Made by a program: the position numbers and the translations under genes. This document shows positions 17,430-26,484 of a stretch of DNA of 64,000 nt, piece after piece (positions within the stretch are counted from its first letter, which is position 1; each line of letters begins with the position of its first letter). This stretch comes from an uncultured Saprospiraceae bacterium. Lineage in GTDB: Bacteria > Bacteroidota > Bacteroidia > Chitinophagales > Saprospiraceae. The notes beneath the pieces are model-generated. The model saw only the letters and a program-made list of their open reading frames with translations, made no database searches and was not told the DNA's origin. The stretch lies in NCBI GenBank assembly GCA_937926205.1, contig CALEYL010000043.1, positions 1 through 64,000 on the forward strand, given 5' to 3'.

Positions 17430-18839
17430 ATGAAAACACACCCAGTTATTGATGTTGATGGGCACCATCTTGAGTTTTTGCCTGCTTTGGACGCATATTT
17501 GGAAAAGCGCATGGGAAGTGAAAAGTTTCGCAGATGGATAGCCAAACAAAAGGCCACAGCAAGTTCCCTTGAGGACCGCATTTTTAGCCGAAAGGCCAAG
17601 CCAGGATGGTGGACTGGCCCTCCTGTATCGGAAACGCGAGATCGTGCGGCAGCTGCATTTCCAGGGCTATTAGTATATAGGTTGGATGAACTGGAGATTG
17701 ACTTTATGATCCTTTATACATCAGTCGGATTGGGGACCCTAGTCGACGCTGACGATGCAATTAGGATAGCCTTCTGTGAAGCGCTGAATGAGTTCTATGC
17801 AGAATACTATTTTGGTTTTGCAGAGCGTTTAACCACGGCTGGCTTGATTCCTATGTTTACACCTGAGGAAGCACTTGTTGAAATTGAACATTGTTACAAA
17901 CTTGGCTATAAAGTTGTGCAATTATCCCCTGGTGTTCCGCGTCCTATTCCCCAAGTCCATGCTATAGATACTTCCCTCTACCCAACCGTTTATTGGCTGG
18001 ATACATTTGGTATTGATAGTAAGTATAACTATGATGTTGTCTGGCAAAGACTTACGGAATTGGGGTTTTCTGTGACGTTTCATGGGCACTCAGCGATTGC
18101 TGCGTCAACCAAAGCAAGCCGATCGGTTACCAATTATGTTTTTAACCATATTGGTGCACACGGCAGCCTCATGTCGGAACTTTGCAAATCAATTATTTTA
18201 GGTGGGGTCAATACAAGATTTCCTTCATTGAATTTTGCCTTTTTAGAGGGGGGCGTGCATTGGGCCTGCGGGTTGTTGAACGACTTTATTGAGCATTGGG
18301 AAAAAAGGAATGTTGTCGAAATCCAAAAGTATGATCCTCGGAATGTCGAATTAAGAATATTGAAGGATTTAGGACACAAATGGGGAGGAGCTTTAGTTTC
18401 TTCACCTAGTTACCTGGATTCTGGGGTTTTTGCAAACCGGAGAGAAGGGATCAGAGGAGATTGGGCCGAACCAAATCAGAGGGACGACTTTATTTCGTGT
18501 AATATTTCAGAGATAAATGATATTGCCCGATTATTTACTAATCTTTATTTTGGATGCGAAGCTGATGACCGTTCTGTTGGATTAGCGTTTAACCCGACAA
18601 ATGAGTTAAATTTACGTTTACATGCTATGTTTAGCTCTGACTATGGGCACTGGGACGCAGGCCAGCCCGAAAAACTGGTTTCGGCCAGCCGGAAAATGGT
18701 TGATCAAGAGCTTATGACAGCTGATGACTTTCGCACCTTCACATCTGAAAATGTAATTGCATTACATGGAAGAAATAACCCTGATTTTTGGAAAGGTACG
18801 TCAGTTGAAAAATATGCCGAGAAGGTGTTGAGAGGGTAG
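17430..18839 (+). CDS. Amidohydrolase-2 family metal-dependent hydrolase/decarboxylase
   Basis: This 469-aa TIM-barrel protein of the Amidohydro_2/ACMSD-like family has an N-terminal metal site in IDVDGHHLE, a central FHGHS near residue 217, FLEGGVHW near 271 and the terminal FSSDYGHWD near 401. Family members hydrolyse or decarboxylate acids using one divalent metal. The usual SSDxPHxD motif reads SSDYGHWD here. The gene is 17 bp after the OSBS-like gene and is the last of the tightly spaced operon. Its substrate is probably the product of the preceding enzymes; the reaction cannot be read from sequence. Confidence 0.8.
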   Translation: MKTHPVIDVDGHHLEFLPALDAYLEKRMGSEKFRRWIAKQKATASSLEDRIFSRKAKPGWWTGPPVSETRDRAAAAFPGLLVYRLDELEIDFMILYTSVGLGTLVDADDAIRIAFCEALNEFYAEYYFGFAERLTTAGLIPMFTPEEALVEIEHCYKLGYKVVQLSPGVPRPIPQVHAIDTSLYPTVYWLDTFGIDSKYNYDVVWQRLTELGFSVTFHGHSAIAASTKASRSVTNYVFNHIGAHGSLMSELCKSIILGGVNTRFPSLNFAFLEGGVHWACGLLNDFIEHWEKRNVVEIQKYDPRNVELRILKDLGHKWGGALVSSPSYLDSGVFANRREGIRGDWAEPNQRDDFISCNISEINDIARLFTNLYFGCEADDRSVGLAFNPTNELNLRLHAMFSSDYGHWDAGQPEKLVSASRKMVDQELMTADDFRTFTSENVIALHGRNNPDFWKGTSVEKYAEKVLRG

Positions 18840-19123
18840 AAATAGATACTTGATTTTTTAGAAAACTAAGGTTATAGAAATTAGGTTACGCATCAACTAA
18901 ACTATTTCTTGATTCTTGGAAGGCACAGATTCAAGTTTCAAATGTAACAGACTTAGCTTTCTCATCAACTTTTTGAAAGAGCTCTATTGTCGTCAAAAAA
19001 CCACATGGGTTAACCGAATGAGGTTTTTTGAATTAAATGCTATGAATTCTCCACTACCTATCATGCCTCCTAAACGCCGGCACTTCAGGGGTAGTGACCT
19101 TATGGCTAATATAAAAAACGTCT

Positions 19124-20095
19124 ATGCTTTGGAATAAAGAAGAGAAATACATTGAAGTTCCTTACGACAAGGAAGCGGACTTAGAAGATGCAGTTAATGA
19201 AGTGAAAGACGCTTTATTTGGCCCTACTCGTATTTACCTAGACGATAAGAAAAAAATTGGACAAAAAGGTGGAACGAACAATTTGCCTGATGGCTATTTA
19301 ATCGATTTGACGAATAAACAAGATCCTAAAATATTTGTCGTTGAAAATGATTTAGCCAGTCATCAACACTTAAAACATATTGCTGTTCAAATTCTTGAAT
19401 TTTCACTGTCTTTTGAGACTTCCAAAGTAAAGGTTAAGAACATAATTAAGGAAATGCTTCAGAAAAGGCCTGAGGAGTGGAAGAAATGTGAGGCATTTGC
19501 AAAAAAGAATGGATATGAAAATGTTGATTATTTACTTGAGTCAATAATACATAAAAAAGACTCTTTTAACGCCTTACTAATTATTGACGAACTTGGAGAA
19601 GAATTGGAAACAGTTTTGATTAGCCGATTCAAGTTCCCTGTAGAAGTTACGACACTAAAAAGATATAAAACTGACAACGGGAAAATACTTTACAAATTTG
19701 ACCCATTTTTAAATGAAGTAACAGAAGATACTGAAAAAGTTGATATTTCTGATATTGATACCATCGTAATTCCCGCAAGAGAAGATGGATTTAATGAGGT
19801 ATTTATTGATGAAAACTGTTGGCATGCAATTCGACTAAACTCTTCAATGATACCAAAAATAAAATATATAGCTGCTTATCAGGTTGCACCAATTTCGGCC
19901 ATAACACACATAGCAGAAATTAAGTCTATTGAACAGTGGAAAGACACAAATAAATATATTCTCTATTTCACTGAACCAGCAGAGAAAATAAAAAAAGTTC
20001 CACTAGGAACAAGTAAAGGGAAAGCACCTCAAAGCCCGAGATACTCTTCAAGGGACAAGATTTTAAATGCCAAATCGCTTGACAATGTGTTTTAA
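19124..20095 (+). CDS. Putative PD-(D/E)XK-type nuclease with PUA/EVE-like tail
   Basis: This 323-aa protein is not firmly recognised. Residues 55-90 contain LPDGYLIDL, then KIFVVENDLASHQ, with the D...E-x-N spacing of nuclease families related to PD-(D/E)XK and DUF91. The C-terminal part (about 225-323) has strands and aromatic positions reminiscent of PUA/EVE-like folds (CWHAIRL, IKYIAAYQVAPISAITH). Such fusions occur in modification-dependent restriction. It lies 284 bp after the six-gene operon and before boundary repeat C, in AT-rich DNA. A defence role is suggested by neighbours. Confidence 0.45.
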   Translation: MLWNKEEKYIEVPYDKEADLEDAVNEVKDALFGPTRIYLDDKKKIGQKGGTNNLPDGYLIDLTNKQDPKIFVVENDLASHQHLKHIAVQILEFSLSFETSKVKVKNIIKEMLQKRPEEWKKCEAFAKKNGYENVDYLLESIIHKKDSFNALLIIDELGEELETVLISRFKFPVEVTTLKRYKTDNGKILYKFDPFLNEVTEDTEKVDISDIDTIVIPAREDGFNEVFIDENCWHAIRLNSSMIPKIKYIAAYQVAPISAITHIAEIKSIEQWKDTNKYILYFTEPAEKIKKVPLGTSKGKAPQSPRYSSRDKILNAKSLDNVF

Positions 20096-20390
20096 AAAAG
20101 GAAATACTAGCCATAAACCGGCTACCTGTCCATACCCTGCTGCCCCAAGCTCCTCCTCAAAACACCCCAATATTCGTTACCACCTCTGCCATTACACGCC
20201 CCAAATCCGCCGCTTCAGCCCGCCGTGTATCTAATCACGAAAAGTATATCACTGTATAATGTTGATTTTTTTGGTAAAAACTGGAAACAATAGATACGGT
20301 TTGTACGTACAAACGACAGTTAAGACCTCTTAAGTCGAGGGTGAGCCAAGGCTAGAGACAATTTTTTTCCAATCCTTGTTTTTATCGCAC
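20096..20390. other. Non-coding spacer before repeat copy C
   Basis: No gene is seen. The first 120 bp are C-rich (runs of ccccaa, cctcct), unlike the AT-rich neighbours, and look like a graft. The last 30 bp resemble the end of the A/B repeat extension. Confidence 0.3.
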
Positions 20391-20570
20391 GACTCGAGTA
20401 TTTTGCAATCTTAATATCAACTGTCTAAAATAGAAGAGACCTTTGCTATGCCCATAGATCCTGCTGGAGTTGCGGCTCCGTCCAACTTCGTGCTTCCGCC
20501 ACCGTATGAGAGCAGAGCTCAAGTTCGGGGTGTGTGCGGCGGTGGCGGATGCACGGCTATAAGTTCACTG
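20391..20570 (+). repeat. Cargo-boundary repeat, copy C
   Basis: About 180 bp. It begins gactcgagtattttgcaa like copies A and B and ends in the best-paired hairpin of the three: cgtgcttccgccaccg near 20490 against cggtggcggatgcacg near 20540, 15 of 16 paired. It ends 26 bp before the DUF262 gene. Confidence 0.78.
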
Positions 20571-20596
20571 CAACTAAAAAATCAAAAAATCAAAAT

Positions 20597-21664
20597 ATGA
20601 AGTCAACAACCGATGAATTACTTAATGAAATTGATTCTGCAAGAAACAGTTTAAAAACTGACAGATTAGATATGTCATTTGGTGAAATAATGAGCATGTA
20701 TGAGAGGGAAGAAATAATTATCAATCCTGAGTTTCAAAGATTTTATAGGTGGACTGATTACCAAAAAACAAGATTTATGGAATCAGTTTTTCTGGGTATT
20801 CCTATTCCTCCAATATTTGTGGCAGAAGATGGCAATGGGAGATGGGAACTTGTTGATGGCTTACAAAGATTATCGACAATCCTTTCCTTTTTTGGAATTC
20901 TAAAAACTATGCCCGAAAAAAATAATTGGGTGATGGAAGACGGCGAAATCGTGAAATCGTTAGAAGGATATTCCCAAGAAGATCTTCCTATGAAATTGCA
21001 ATTAAACGTTAAAAGAGCAACCTGTCGAGTCGAAATAATTAAATGGGATAGCGAATATGATATGAGATTCGAATTATTCAATAGGTTAAATACAGGGGGA
21101 ACTCCATTGACCGACCAAGAAATTAGAAACTGTATTTTCAGGGGTGTATCTTCCGAATTTAATGATTTCTTAAAAAACCTTTCGAGTAATCAAAAATTCA
21201 TGAAACTCATTGGGGCAACTCAACAACAAATTCATGAATTATACTTAGAAGAGTTGGTTCTCAGGTTTATGGCTATGTATAAAAACGTGGACAATATCAA
21301 GTCGAGCATGGGACAGCATATGACTGAATTTATGAAAAAAGCTGTCTATCAAAATGACTTCCCCTACGAGAAATATGAAACAATATTCAATAGGACAATT
21401 GACATTCTTCATCCGTGTGGAGCAGAAATTTTCAAAAGCAGAAATAATGTTTTTGGGAAAGGTAATTATGATGTAATTATTATTGGTATTGCAGAAAACA
21501 TACACTTGTATAGTGGGGCAACACCTAAACAAATCAAAGAAAAAGTATTTAATGAAGTCAGAAAGGACGCAGTTATCCAAAAGATTACACGAAGGGGCGG
21601 GAATAATGCCGTTCAAAGGGTACGTAATCGCATTAGGGAAGCAAATAGAATTTTCGGAAATTAA
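20597..21664 (+). CDS. DUF262 (GmrSD N-terminal-like) protein
   Basis: This 355-aa protein has the DUF262 fold. INPEFQRFYRW near residue 34 and WELVDGLQRLSTI near 77 carry the ParB/sulfiredoxin-like DGxQR motif that acts in NTP-dependent cleavage in GmrS-type enzymes. FNRLNTGGTPLTDQEIRNC near 157 is the other family signature. A C-terminal HNH GmrD-type nuclease domain is absent, so this is a stand-alone DUF262 protein. The ATG at 20597 is chosen; a start further upstream would read into boundary repeat C. The HEPN gene follows after 6 bp, so the two form a unit. Confidence 0.85.
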   Translation: MKSTTDELLNEIDSARNSLKTDRLDMSFGEIMSMYEREEIIINPEFQRFYRWTDYQKTRFMESVFLGIPIPPIFVAEDGNGRWELVDGLQRLSTILSFFGILKTMPEKNNWVMEDGEIVKSLEGYSQEDLPMKLQLNVKRATCRVEIIKWDSEYDMRFELFNRLNTGGTPLTDQEIRNCIFRGVSSEFNDFLKNLSSNQKFMKLIGATQQQIHELYLEELVLRFMAMYKNVDNIKSSMGQHMTEFMKKAVYQNDFPYEKYETIFNRTIDILHPCGAEIFKSRNNVFGKGNYDVIIIGIAENIHLYSGATPKQIKEKVFNEVRKDAVIQKITRRGGNNAVQRVRNRIREANRIFGN

Positions 21665-21670
21665 ATCATT

Positions 21671-22303
21671 ATGCAACCTAATTTCATCAAAGAAATAATG
21701 CAAGACATAGATTGGAGGTATTCAGAACTTTCAATTCTAAGGACAATTCCGTTTCGTTACGGGTTATCAGGTGGCCACAAATTTTTTTTAATTAGATACT
21801 CTGTTCCAATTATTTACTCTTTATGGGAGGGATATGTTAGAAATACTTTTGAAATATATGTTAGAGAAATAAATTCACTCAACCTCAGTTACGAGGAATT
21901 GTCACTTAACGTATTAAGCCATGCAATTTCGAGCGAAGACAAGCTAGATTTAAGAAATCCACGAATGTCTTTTAAATCAGAGATAGAGTTCGTGGAATAC
22001 CTAAATAATTTTATTAGTGTTCCAATAACAATTTCTTCAAAGCTACCAACTAATTCGAATGTCAATTTTGAGGTGATAAATAATTTATTATCAAGATTTA
22101 ACTTAGAAGAATTACCAGCAAAGGGCTTTAAGTCAAAACTAAGTAAGTTATTAAGATTTAGAAATTCAGTATCTCACGGAGATAATTCAATTCCTGTAAA
22201 ACCGAAAGACATTGAAGAATTTTGTGAAACCATAAATGATTTAATGTCTGAAATATTCGAAAGAATTGAAAAGGGCTATAAGAATAAAACATATAAAAAA
22301 TAA
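21671..22303 (+). CDS. HEPN-domain protein, MAE_28990/MAE_18760 type
   Basis: This 210-aa all-helical protein has an N-terminal RYSVPIIYSLWEGYVRNTF segment and the HEPN ribonuclease motif Rx4H in RNSVSHGDNS near residue 163. The arrangement fits MAE_28990-type HEPN proteins, which act as RNases in toxin-antitoxin or abortive infection systems. It begins 6 bp after the DUF262 gene. Families of this kind are known to neighbour DUF262, so the two probably form a defence module, with HEPN as effector and DUF262 as sensor or NTPase. Confidence 0.72.
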   Translation: MQPNFIKEIMQDIDWRYSELSILRTIPFRYGLSGGHKFFLIRYSVPIIYSLWEGYVRNTFEIYVREINSLNLSYEELSLNVLSHAISSEDKLDLRNPRMSFKSEIEFVEYLNNFISVPITISSKLPTNSNVNFEVINNLLSRFNLEELPAKGFKSKLSKLLRFRNSVSHGDNSIPVKPKDIEEFCETINDLMSEIFERIEKGYKNKTYKK

Positions 22304-22566
22304 AAGCAGCAGTGAATCTGTAAACTTCCCCAAAAATGTTGCCAATCAAAGTGATAAATTTAAGTGTAATAGCCACTATAAAATCTGACACTTCGTTTAA
22401 CTCCAAATATGTCATAGAAGCACATCACCAGCCATTTTGCCAAACCTTTGTTACCGGCTGGTATTCTTATCGTCCGTCCTTGTAAACCCTTGTCAATACT
22501 AAATGTCGTGTTGGTTTGTGCTTGTGCGGCTTGCAAATGTGCTTACACCTGTGCGTTGGCTTGTTC

Positions 22567-23250
22567 TCATAACGCCATTTTTACTCCGTTCTGTTTTAAC
22601 CAATTTTCATGCTCCCGATAGTCAGGCATTTTCTTGTCTAACTCATTCCAAAATTCGGTTGAATGGTTCGGGAATTTCAAATGCACCATTTCATGAGTAA
22701 TGATGTAATCTAATACCGAAATAGGAGCCATTATACATTTCCAATGAAAGTTCAGACCATTATTTGGTGTCCAGGAAGCCCAACGGTTTTGCAGTTCTAA
22801 AACTTTTATTGTTGTCGGTTTGTGCTGAAACTTCTCTTCAATCTGTTTCATTCTCTCTTTGATTTTTTTTTCTGCCTTGTCCCTATAAAAGTCTTTAAAT
22901 ATTTTGTCTGCTTTGCTTAGGTGTTTTCTGTCAAGGTGAAAAAAGCCACCACTAATTTTCAATGGCACATCTTGATTCTCGGTTAGTTTCAAGCGGTAAT
23001 TTTTACCTAAGTAAAGAAAAGATTGCCCGTTTACGTATTCTCGTTTTACTTTCCCCTGATTGAGTTCTTTCCACTTTGCCAACTTGGTAAAAATCTGATA
23101 TTCTCTTGATTTTACGGCTGCTTCCACTTTCTCATCTGATGCAGTAACAGGGGCAAGCACTTTCACTGAACCGTTTCGCTCAATAAAAATACTTACCGTT
23201 TTTCTGCGGTCGGTTTTCTCAATCTTAATGTCAATGCCGTCTAATATCAT
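22567..23250 (-). CDS. YgjP/M48-type zinc metallopeptidase linked to type I restriction
   Basis: This 227-aa protein has the zinc motif HEMVHLKFPNHS near residue 190, the HExxH form seen in YgjP (DUF45) and SprT-like peptidases. It also has a WASWTP segment near 158 typical of the family. Its ATG overlaps the hsdR stop by 4 bp (ATGA), so it is the fourth gene of the hsd operon. M48-type peptidases of this group recur next to hsdR in many bacteria; their role there is unproven and may be turnover of the nuclease subunit. Confidence 0.83.
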   Translation of the reverse strand: MILDGIDIKIEKTDRRKTVSIFIERNGSVKVLAPVTASDEKVEAAVKSREYQIFTKLAKWKELNQGKVKREYVNGQSFLYLGKNYRLKLTENQDVPLKISGGFFHLDRKHLSKADKIFKDFYRDKAEKKIKERMKQIEEKFQHKPTTIKVLELQNRWASWTPNNGLNFHWKCIMAPISVLDYIITHEMVHLKFPNHSTEFWNELDKKMPDYREHENWLKQNGVKMAL

Positions 23251-26200
23251 TTTAAATCTGCTTCTCTGTTTTTAGCCAATTTCATTAATTCAGTTGTCAG
23301 TTCTGCTGCTTTTGCAGAGAATCCTTCAATCTGTGAGTAGCGAATTTCATCTTCTAAATTGCCTGAAATCGTTCTTTGTTCAGCTGGCTTATTCCAGAAA
23401 TTATTGATGGCTGCTGTTTCTTTCAAAAGCAAAAGCAAAGTGTATGTCAGTTCTTTTGTTTTATGTATTTCGTCTTCGTTTTCTGCTGTTAAGTTTGCTT
23501 TCAGTAAATCATAAAAAGGTGCTTCAATAATGGAAATGCCTTCGGTTTCAGGTTTTCTTCCTTCCGACATTTCTTCTCTTAATCCTTCCAGTTGCTTTAC
23601 TATTTCTTCCCAGTTTTCTTTGTAAGAATTAAGAATTGTTTCAAGTCTGTCTTTAAAGCGATTGTAAAGCGTTGGGTCTTTGTCAAGATTTACCTTTATA
23701 TGCCAACGAATGGCATGTTCCATTTCCGATGCTTTTGATTTCGGTGTTTTGTTCAGATAATCAACTTTACTTTTGAATTCATCTGAAAGAATAGAAACCT
23801 GTTGAACCTTGGTGTCAATACCCAATGAGAAAAGATGCTTATCAATTAATTGACGAACTTTTTGCGAAGCCCATTTCAAATCCATTGTATCATCCTTGTA
23901 GCGGTCTTTGATACGCCAAAGAATGTAGCCCAAACGCTTTGCCCGAATCCAGTATTCGCCTCCTGCTTGTGTGTTGAAAAGCAAATCCAAACTATCGAAG
24001 AAATTTTTGGAATAGGTGAGCAATTCTGCTCTGAATTTTATGTTTTTAGCTTGTTCAATGCAACTTTCAGTAAATTCAAATTCGGCTGTGCCGTCTGTAA
24101 ACTTCTGATTCAGAAAGTTTTCTATATCGTTCAGTTTTTGCTCGGTAAATAAATTCAGTATGCGTTTGTAACGTGATTCCAGCACCGGAATTTCTTTGTT
24201 GATGTCACGGAAAACATCCAAGAAGTTTTTCAGTTTGTCCTTGTCCTTATCGGTGAATATTGCCAAAGCTTCTTGTAAGTGCTTGGTAACGCCAATGTAG
24301 TCCACAATCAGCCCAAATGATTTTCCTTTCTTGGTTCTGTTTACACGGGTAATTGCCTGAAACAAATCATGCTCTCTCATTATTTTGTCCAGATACATTA
24401 CTTGCTCAATAGGTGCATCAAAACCCGTAATCAAACGGTCGCAAACGCAAATAATGCCAATGCCCGATTCGGGTTTGTTGTAATCAAAATCTTTTTTGAA
24501 ACTGTTTTTTGCATCAACGTCTATCGCTTCACGCCTTGCTTTGCTAATGTAGCCAGGTTCGTTGTTACCAATACTTGAAACAATGGCATGCACTTGCAAA
24601 AACTCCAATTGCCTGATGCGTTCATCTTCTCTTTCTCCATCGGGCAAGGCTTTTAGTGCGGCAATTTTATTTTGAATGGCAATTTCCAATTCGTATTTAT
24701 ATCGCACTGCTGCCACAATGCTTGAAGCCACTACCTGTGCCTTAAAACCATTTATTAGAATGTCGGTGTAATAATGTTCAATGATGTCTTTTGCTATTTC
24801 GGCAATGCGTTCTTTGCTTTCCAGGTAGGCTATAAACGAACCGTAACGCCTTTGAATTTCTTCTCTTTCGGGTTGGGTGCGTTTTTCAAACATTTTTTCA
24901 AACTCATCATCAAAGGCTTCTTTATCGTCTAATTGGTCTTTTGAAACCTTACCGATATATTTTATTTCTACTGTGGCTCTATCGGCAACGGCTTTATCAA
25001 ATTTGTAAGTATCAATCCACGGTTCTCCGTTCTCGTCTAACCTTCCTCCAAAGCGTTCATGTGTTTTTGTTTCATGTCTTTCGGTCATTAATGGAGTTCC
25101 CGTAAATCCGATTCTTGTAGCATGTGGAAAGGCATTAAACAGATTATCGCCCATGTCGCCACCTTGTGTTCGGTGGGCTTCGTCCACCATTAGCAAAATG
25201 CGGTCGCTGTTGTTAATGGTTTCAAACTTTTCAAATTTGGGAACAATACCTGTCTCAATCAGTGATTGGGCTGAAACATTATTATCTGCCAAAAACTTAT
25301 GAATCATTACTAAATTCAGGTTTCCGGTATCATCGTCCAACTCATGCAAATCAGATTTGCTGTCAATGATGGACAATGATTCATTGGCGTATTTCAGGGT
25401 GTCTGCTAATTGTTCTTCCAAGTCCACACGGTCAACTATGGAAACGATTTTCAGGTCTTTCAAATCATCGCAACTACGAATTTTGCGGATAAGAAAAACC
25501 ATTGTTAAACTTTTTCCGCTGCCCTGTGTATGCCAAACCACGCCACCTTTTTCCATGGGTGATGTGCCTTCACGCAGGTTGCGGATTATTTTTCCAACGG
25601 CTCGGTATTGGTTGTATCGTGCCACTATTTTCACTTCCACGCCTTTTTTAATTTCTATAAACAGGGTGTAGTGTTTTAGAATGTCGAGCAATATTTCTTT
25701 GTTCAACATGCCATGTATCAACACTTCCTGCCGTTCTTCATTAGGTGGATAGTCAACGGTTTTGTATTCTTCAGGAAAAATATCAACCCAGTTGTTATAA
25801 AAATCAAACTCAGCACTGATGGTGCCAACTCTTGCTTCGGTGCCGTGAGTGATGACACTGAAAATATTGTAGTGAAATAGTTTTTCCTCGCCTTCTTTCA
25901 CTCCGTAATCATCTTGCCTTGTGTTGGAGTAACGGGTAACTTGTAAGTATGCTTCACTCAATGGCTCTGCCACTTCAAAATCTTTTGCTTCCACCACTAT
26001 AATCGGCAAACCATTCAGAAATAAAACAATGTCTGGAATAATGCCCTGACGACTTGCACCCGGTGTAAGCAAACGGAACTGATTGATAGCTATAAAACTA
26101 TTCCTGTCGTGATTCTTAAAATCAACCAAACGAACTGTTGGGTTTTGTTCTCCCGTCAATTGGTTTTTGTTTACCGTTGTGCCTTTTATGAGTAAGCGGT

Positions 26201-26483
26201 GAATTTCTTTATTGGCTTCGTGGAGTGTCTTACCCGAAAAACTCTGAATTTCAGTAAGCAGTTCATCTAGTTGTTTGTCGGTGAGCCATTCACTGCCATC
26301 GGCAGTTTTGTTGATGGCTTTAATGCTGTTTTTAAAAACAGATGGCAACAATACCTGTTTGAAATTTTCTCTCAAACTTTTTTCAGGGTCTTGCGGAACG
26401 CCTAAACCTTGGTCAATTACTTGCCAACCTAAATGGCGAAGTTTATCCAAGAAAGGTTTTTCGACATTGATGTATTCTGCCAT
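23247..26483 (-). CDS. hsdR: Type I restriction enzyme subunit R
   Basis: This 1078-aa restriction and translocation subunit starts with an N-terminal nuclease domain with PDIVLFLNGLPIIVVEAKD near residue 160 (PD...ExK). SF2 helicase motifs follow: Walker A TQGSGKS near 313, DEAH in MVDEAHRTQGG near 404, and GFTGTPL near 433. The C-terminal region is helical for complex assembly. It works with HsdM and HsdS to cut unmodified DNA after ATP-driven translocation. It begins one base after the hsdS stop and runs into the peptidase gene. All motifs are intact, so it should be active. Confidence 0.93.
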   Translation of the reverse strand: MAEYINVEKPFLDKLRHLGWQVIDQGLGVPQDPEKSLRENFKQVLLPSVFKNSIKAINKTADGSEWLTDKQLDELLTEIQSFSGKTLHEANKEIHRLLIKGTTVNKNQLTGEQNPTVRLVDFKNHDRNSFIAINQFRLLTPGASRQGIIPDIVLFLNGLPIIVVEAKDFEVAEPLSEAYLQVTRYSNTRQDDYGVKEGEEKLFHYNIFSVITHGTEARVGTISAEFDFYNNWVDIFPEEYKTVDYPPNEERQEVLIHGMLNKEILLDILKHYTLFIEIKKGVEVKIVARYNQYRAVGKIIRNLREGTSPMEKGGVVWHTQGSGKSLTMVFLIRKIRSCDDLKDLKIVSIVDRVDLEEQLADTLKYANESLSIIDSKSDLHELDDDTGNLNLVMIHKFLADNNVSAQSLIETGIVPKFEKFETINNSDRILLMVDEAHRTQGGDMGDNLFNAFPHATRIGFTGTPLMTERHETKTHERFGGRLDENGEPWIDTYKFDKAVADRATVEIKYIGKVSKDQLDDKEAFDDEFEKMFEKRTQPEREEIQRRYGSFIAYLESKERIAEIAKDIIEHYYTDILINGFKAQVVASSIVAAVRYKYELEIAIQNKIAALKALPDGEREDERIRQLEFLQVHAIVSSIGNNEPGYISKARREAIDVDAKNSFKKDFDYNKPESGIGIICVCDRLITGFDAPIEQVMYLDKIMREHDLFQAITRVNRTKKGKSFGLIVDYIGVTKHLQEALAIFTDKDKDKLKNFLDVFRDINKEIPVLESRYKRILNLFTEQKLNDIENFLNQKFTDGTAEFEFTESCIEQAKNIKFRAELLTYSKNFFDSLDLLFNTQAGGEYWIRAKRLGYILWRIKDRYKDDTMDLKWASQKVRQLIDKHLFSLGIDTKVQQVSILSDEFKSKVDYLNKTPKSKASEMEHAIRWHIKVNLDKDPTLYNRFKDRLETILNSYKENWEEIVKQLEGLREEMSEGRKPETEGISIIEAPFYDLLKANLTAENEDEIHKTKELTYTLLLLLKETAAINNFWNKPAEQRTISGNLEDEIRYSQIEGFSAKAAELTTELMKLAKNREADLK

Positions 26484-26484
26484 A

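Noticed and set aside
18916..19137. A 73-codon frame overlapping the start of the putative nuclease gene
   Set aside because: It overlaps the better-supported gene at 19124 and has no protein features.
10470..20570. Integron attC sites as an explanation of the boundary repeats
   Set aside because: The arms have aac/gtt ends as in attC, but the 3' core does not fit GTTRRRY, the repeats are longer than usual, and no integron integrase is present.
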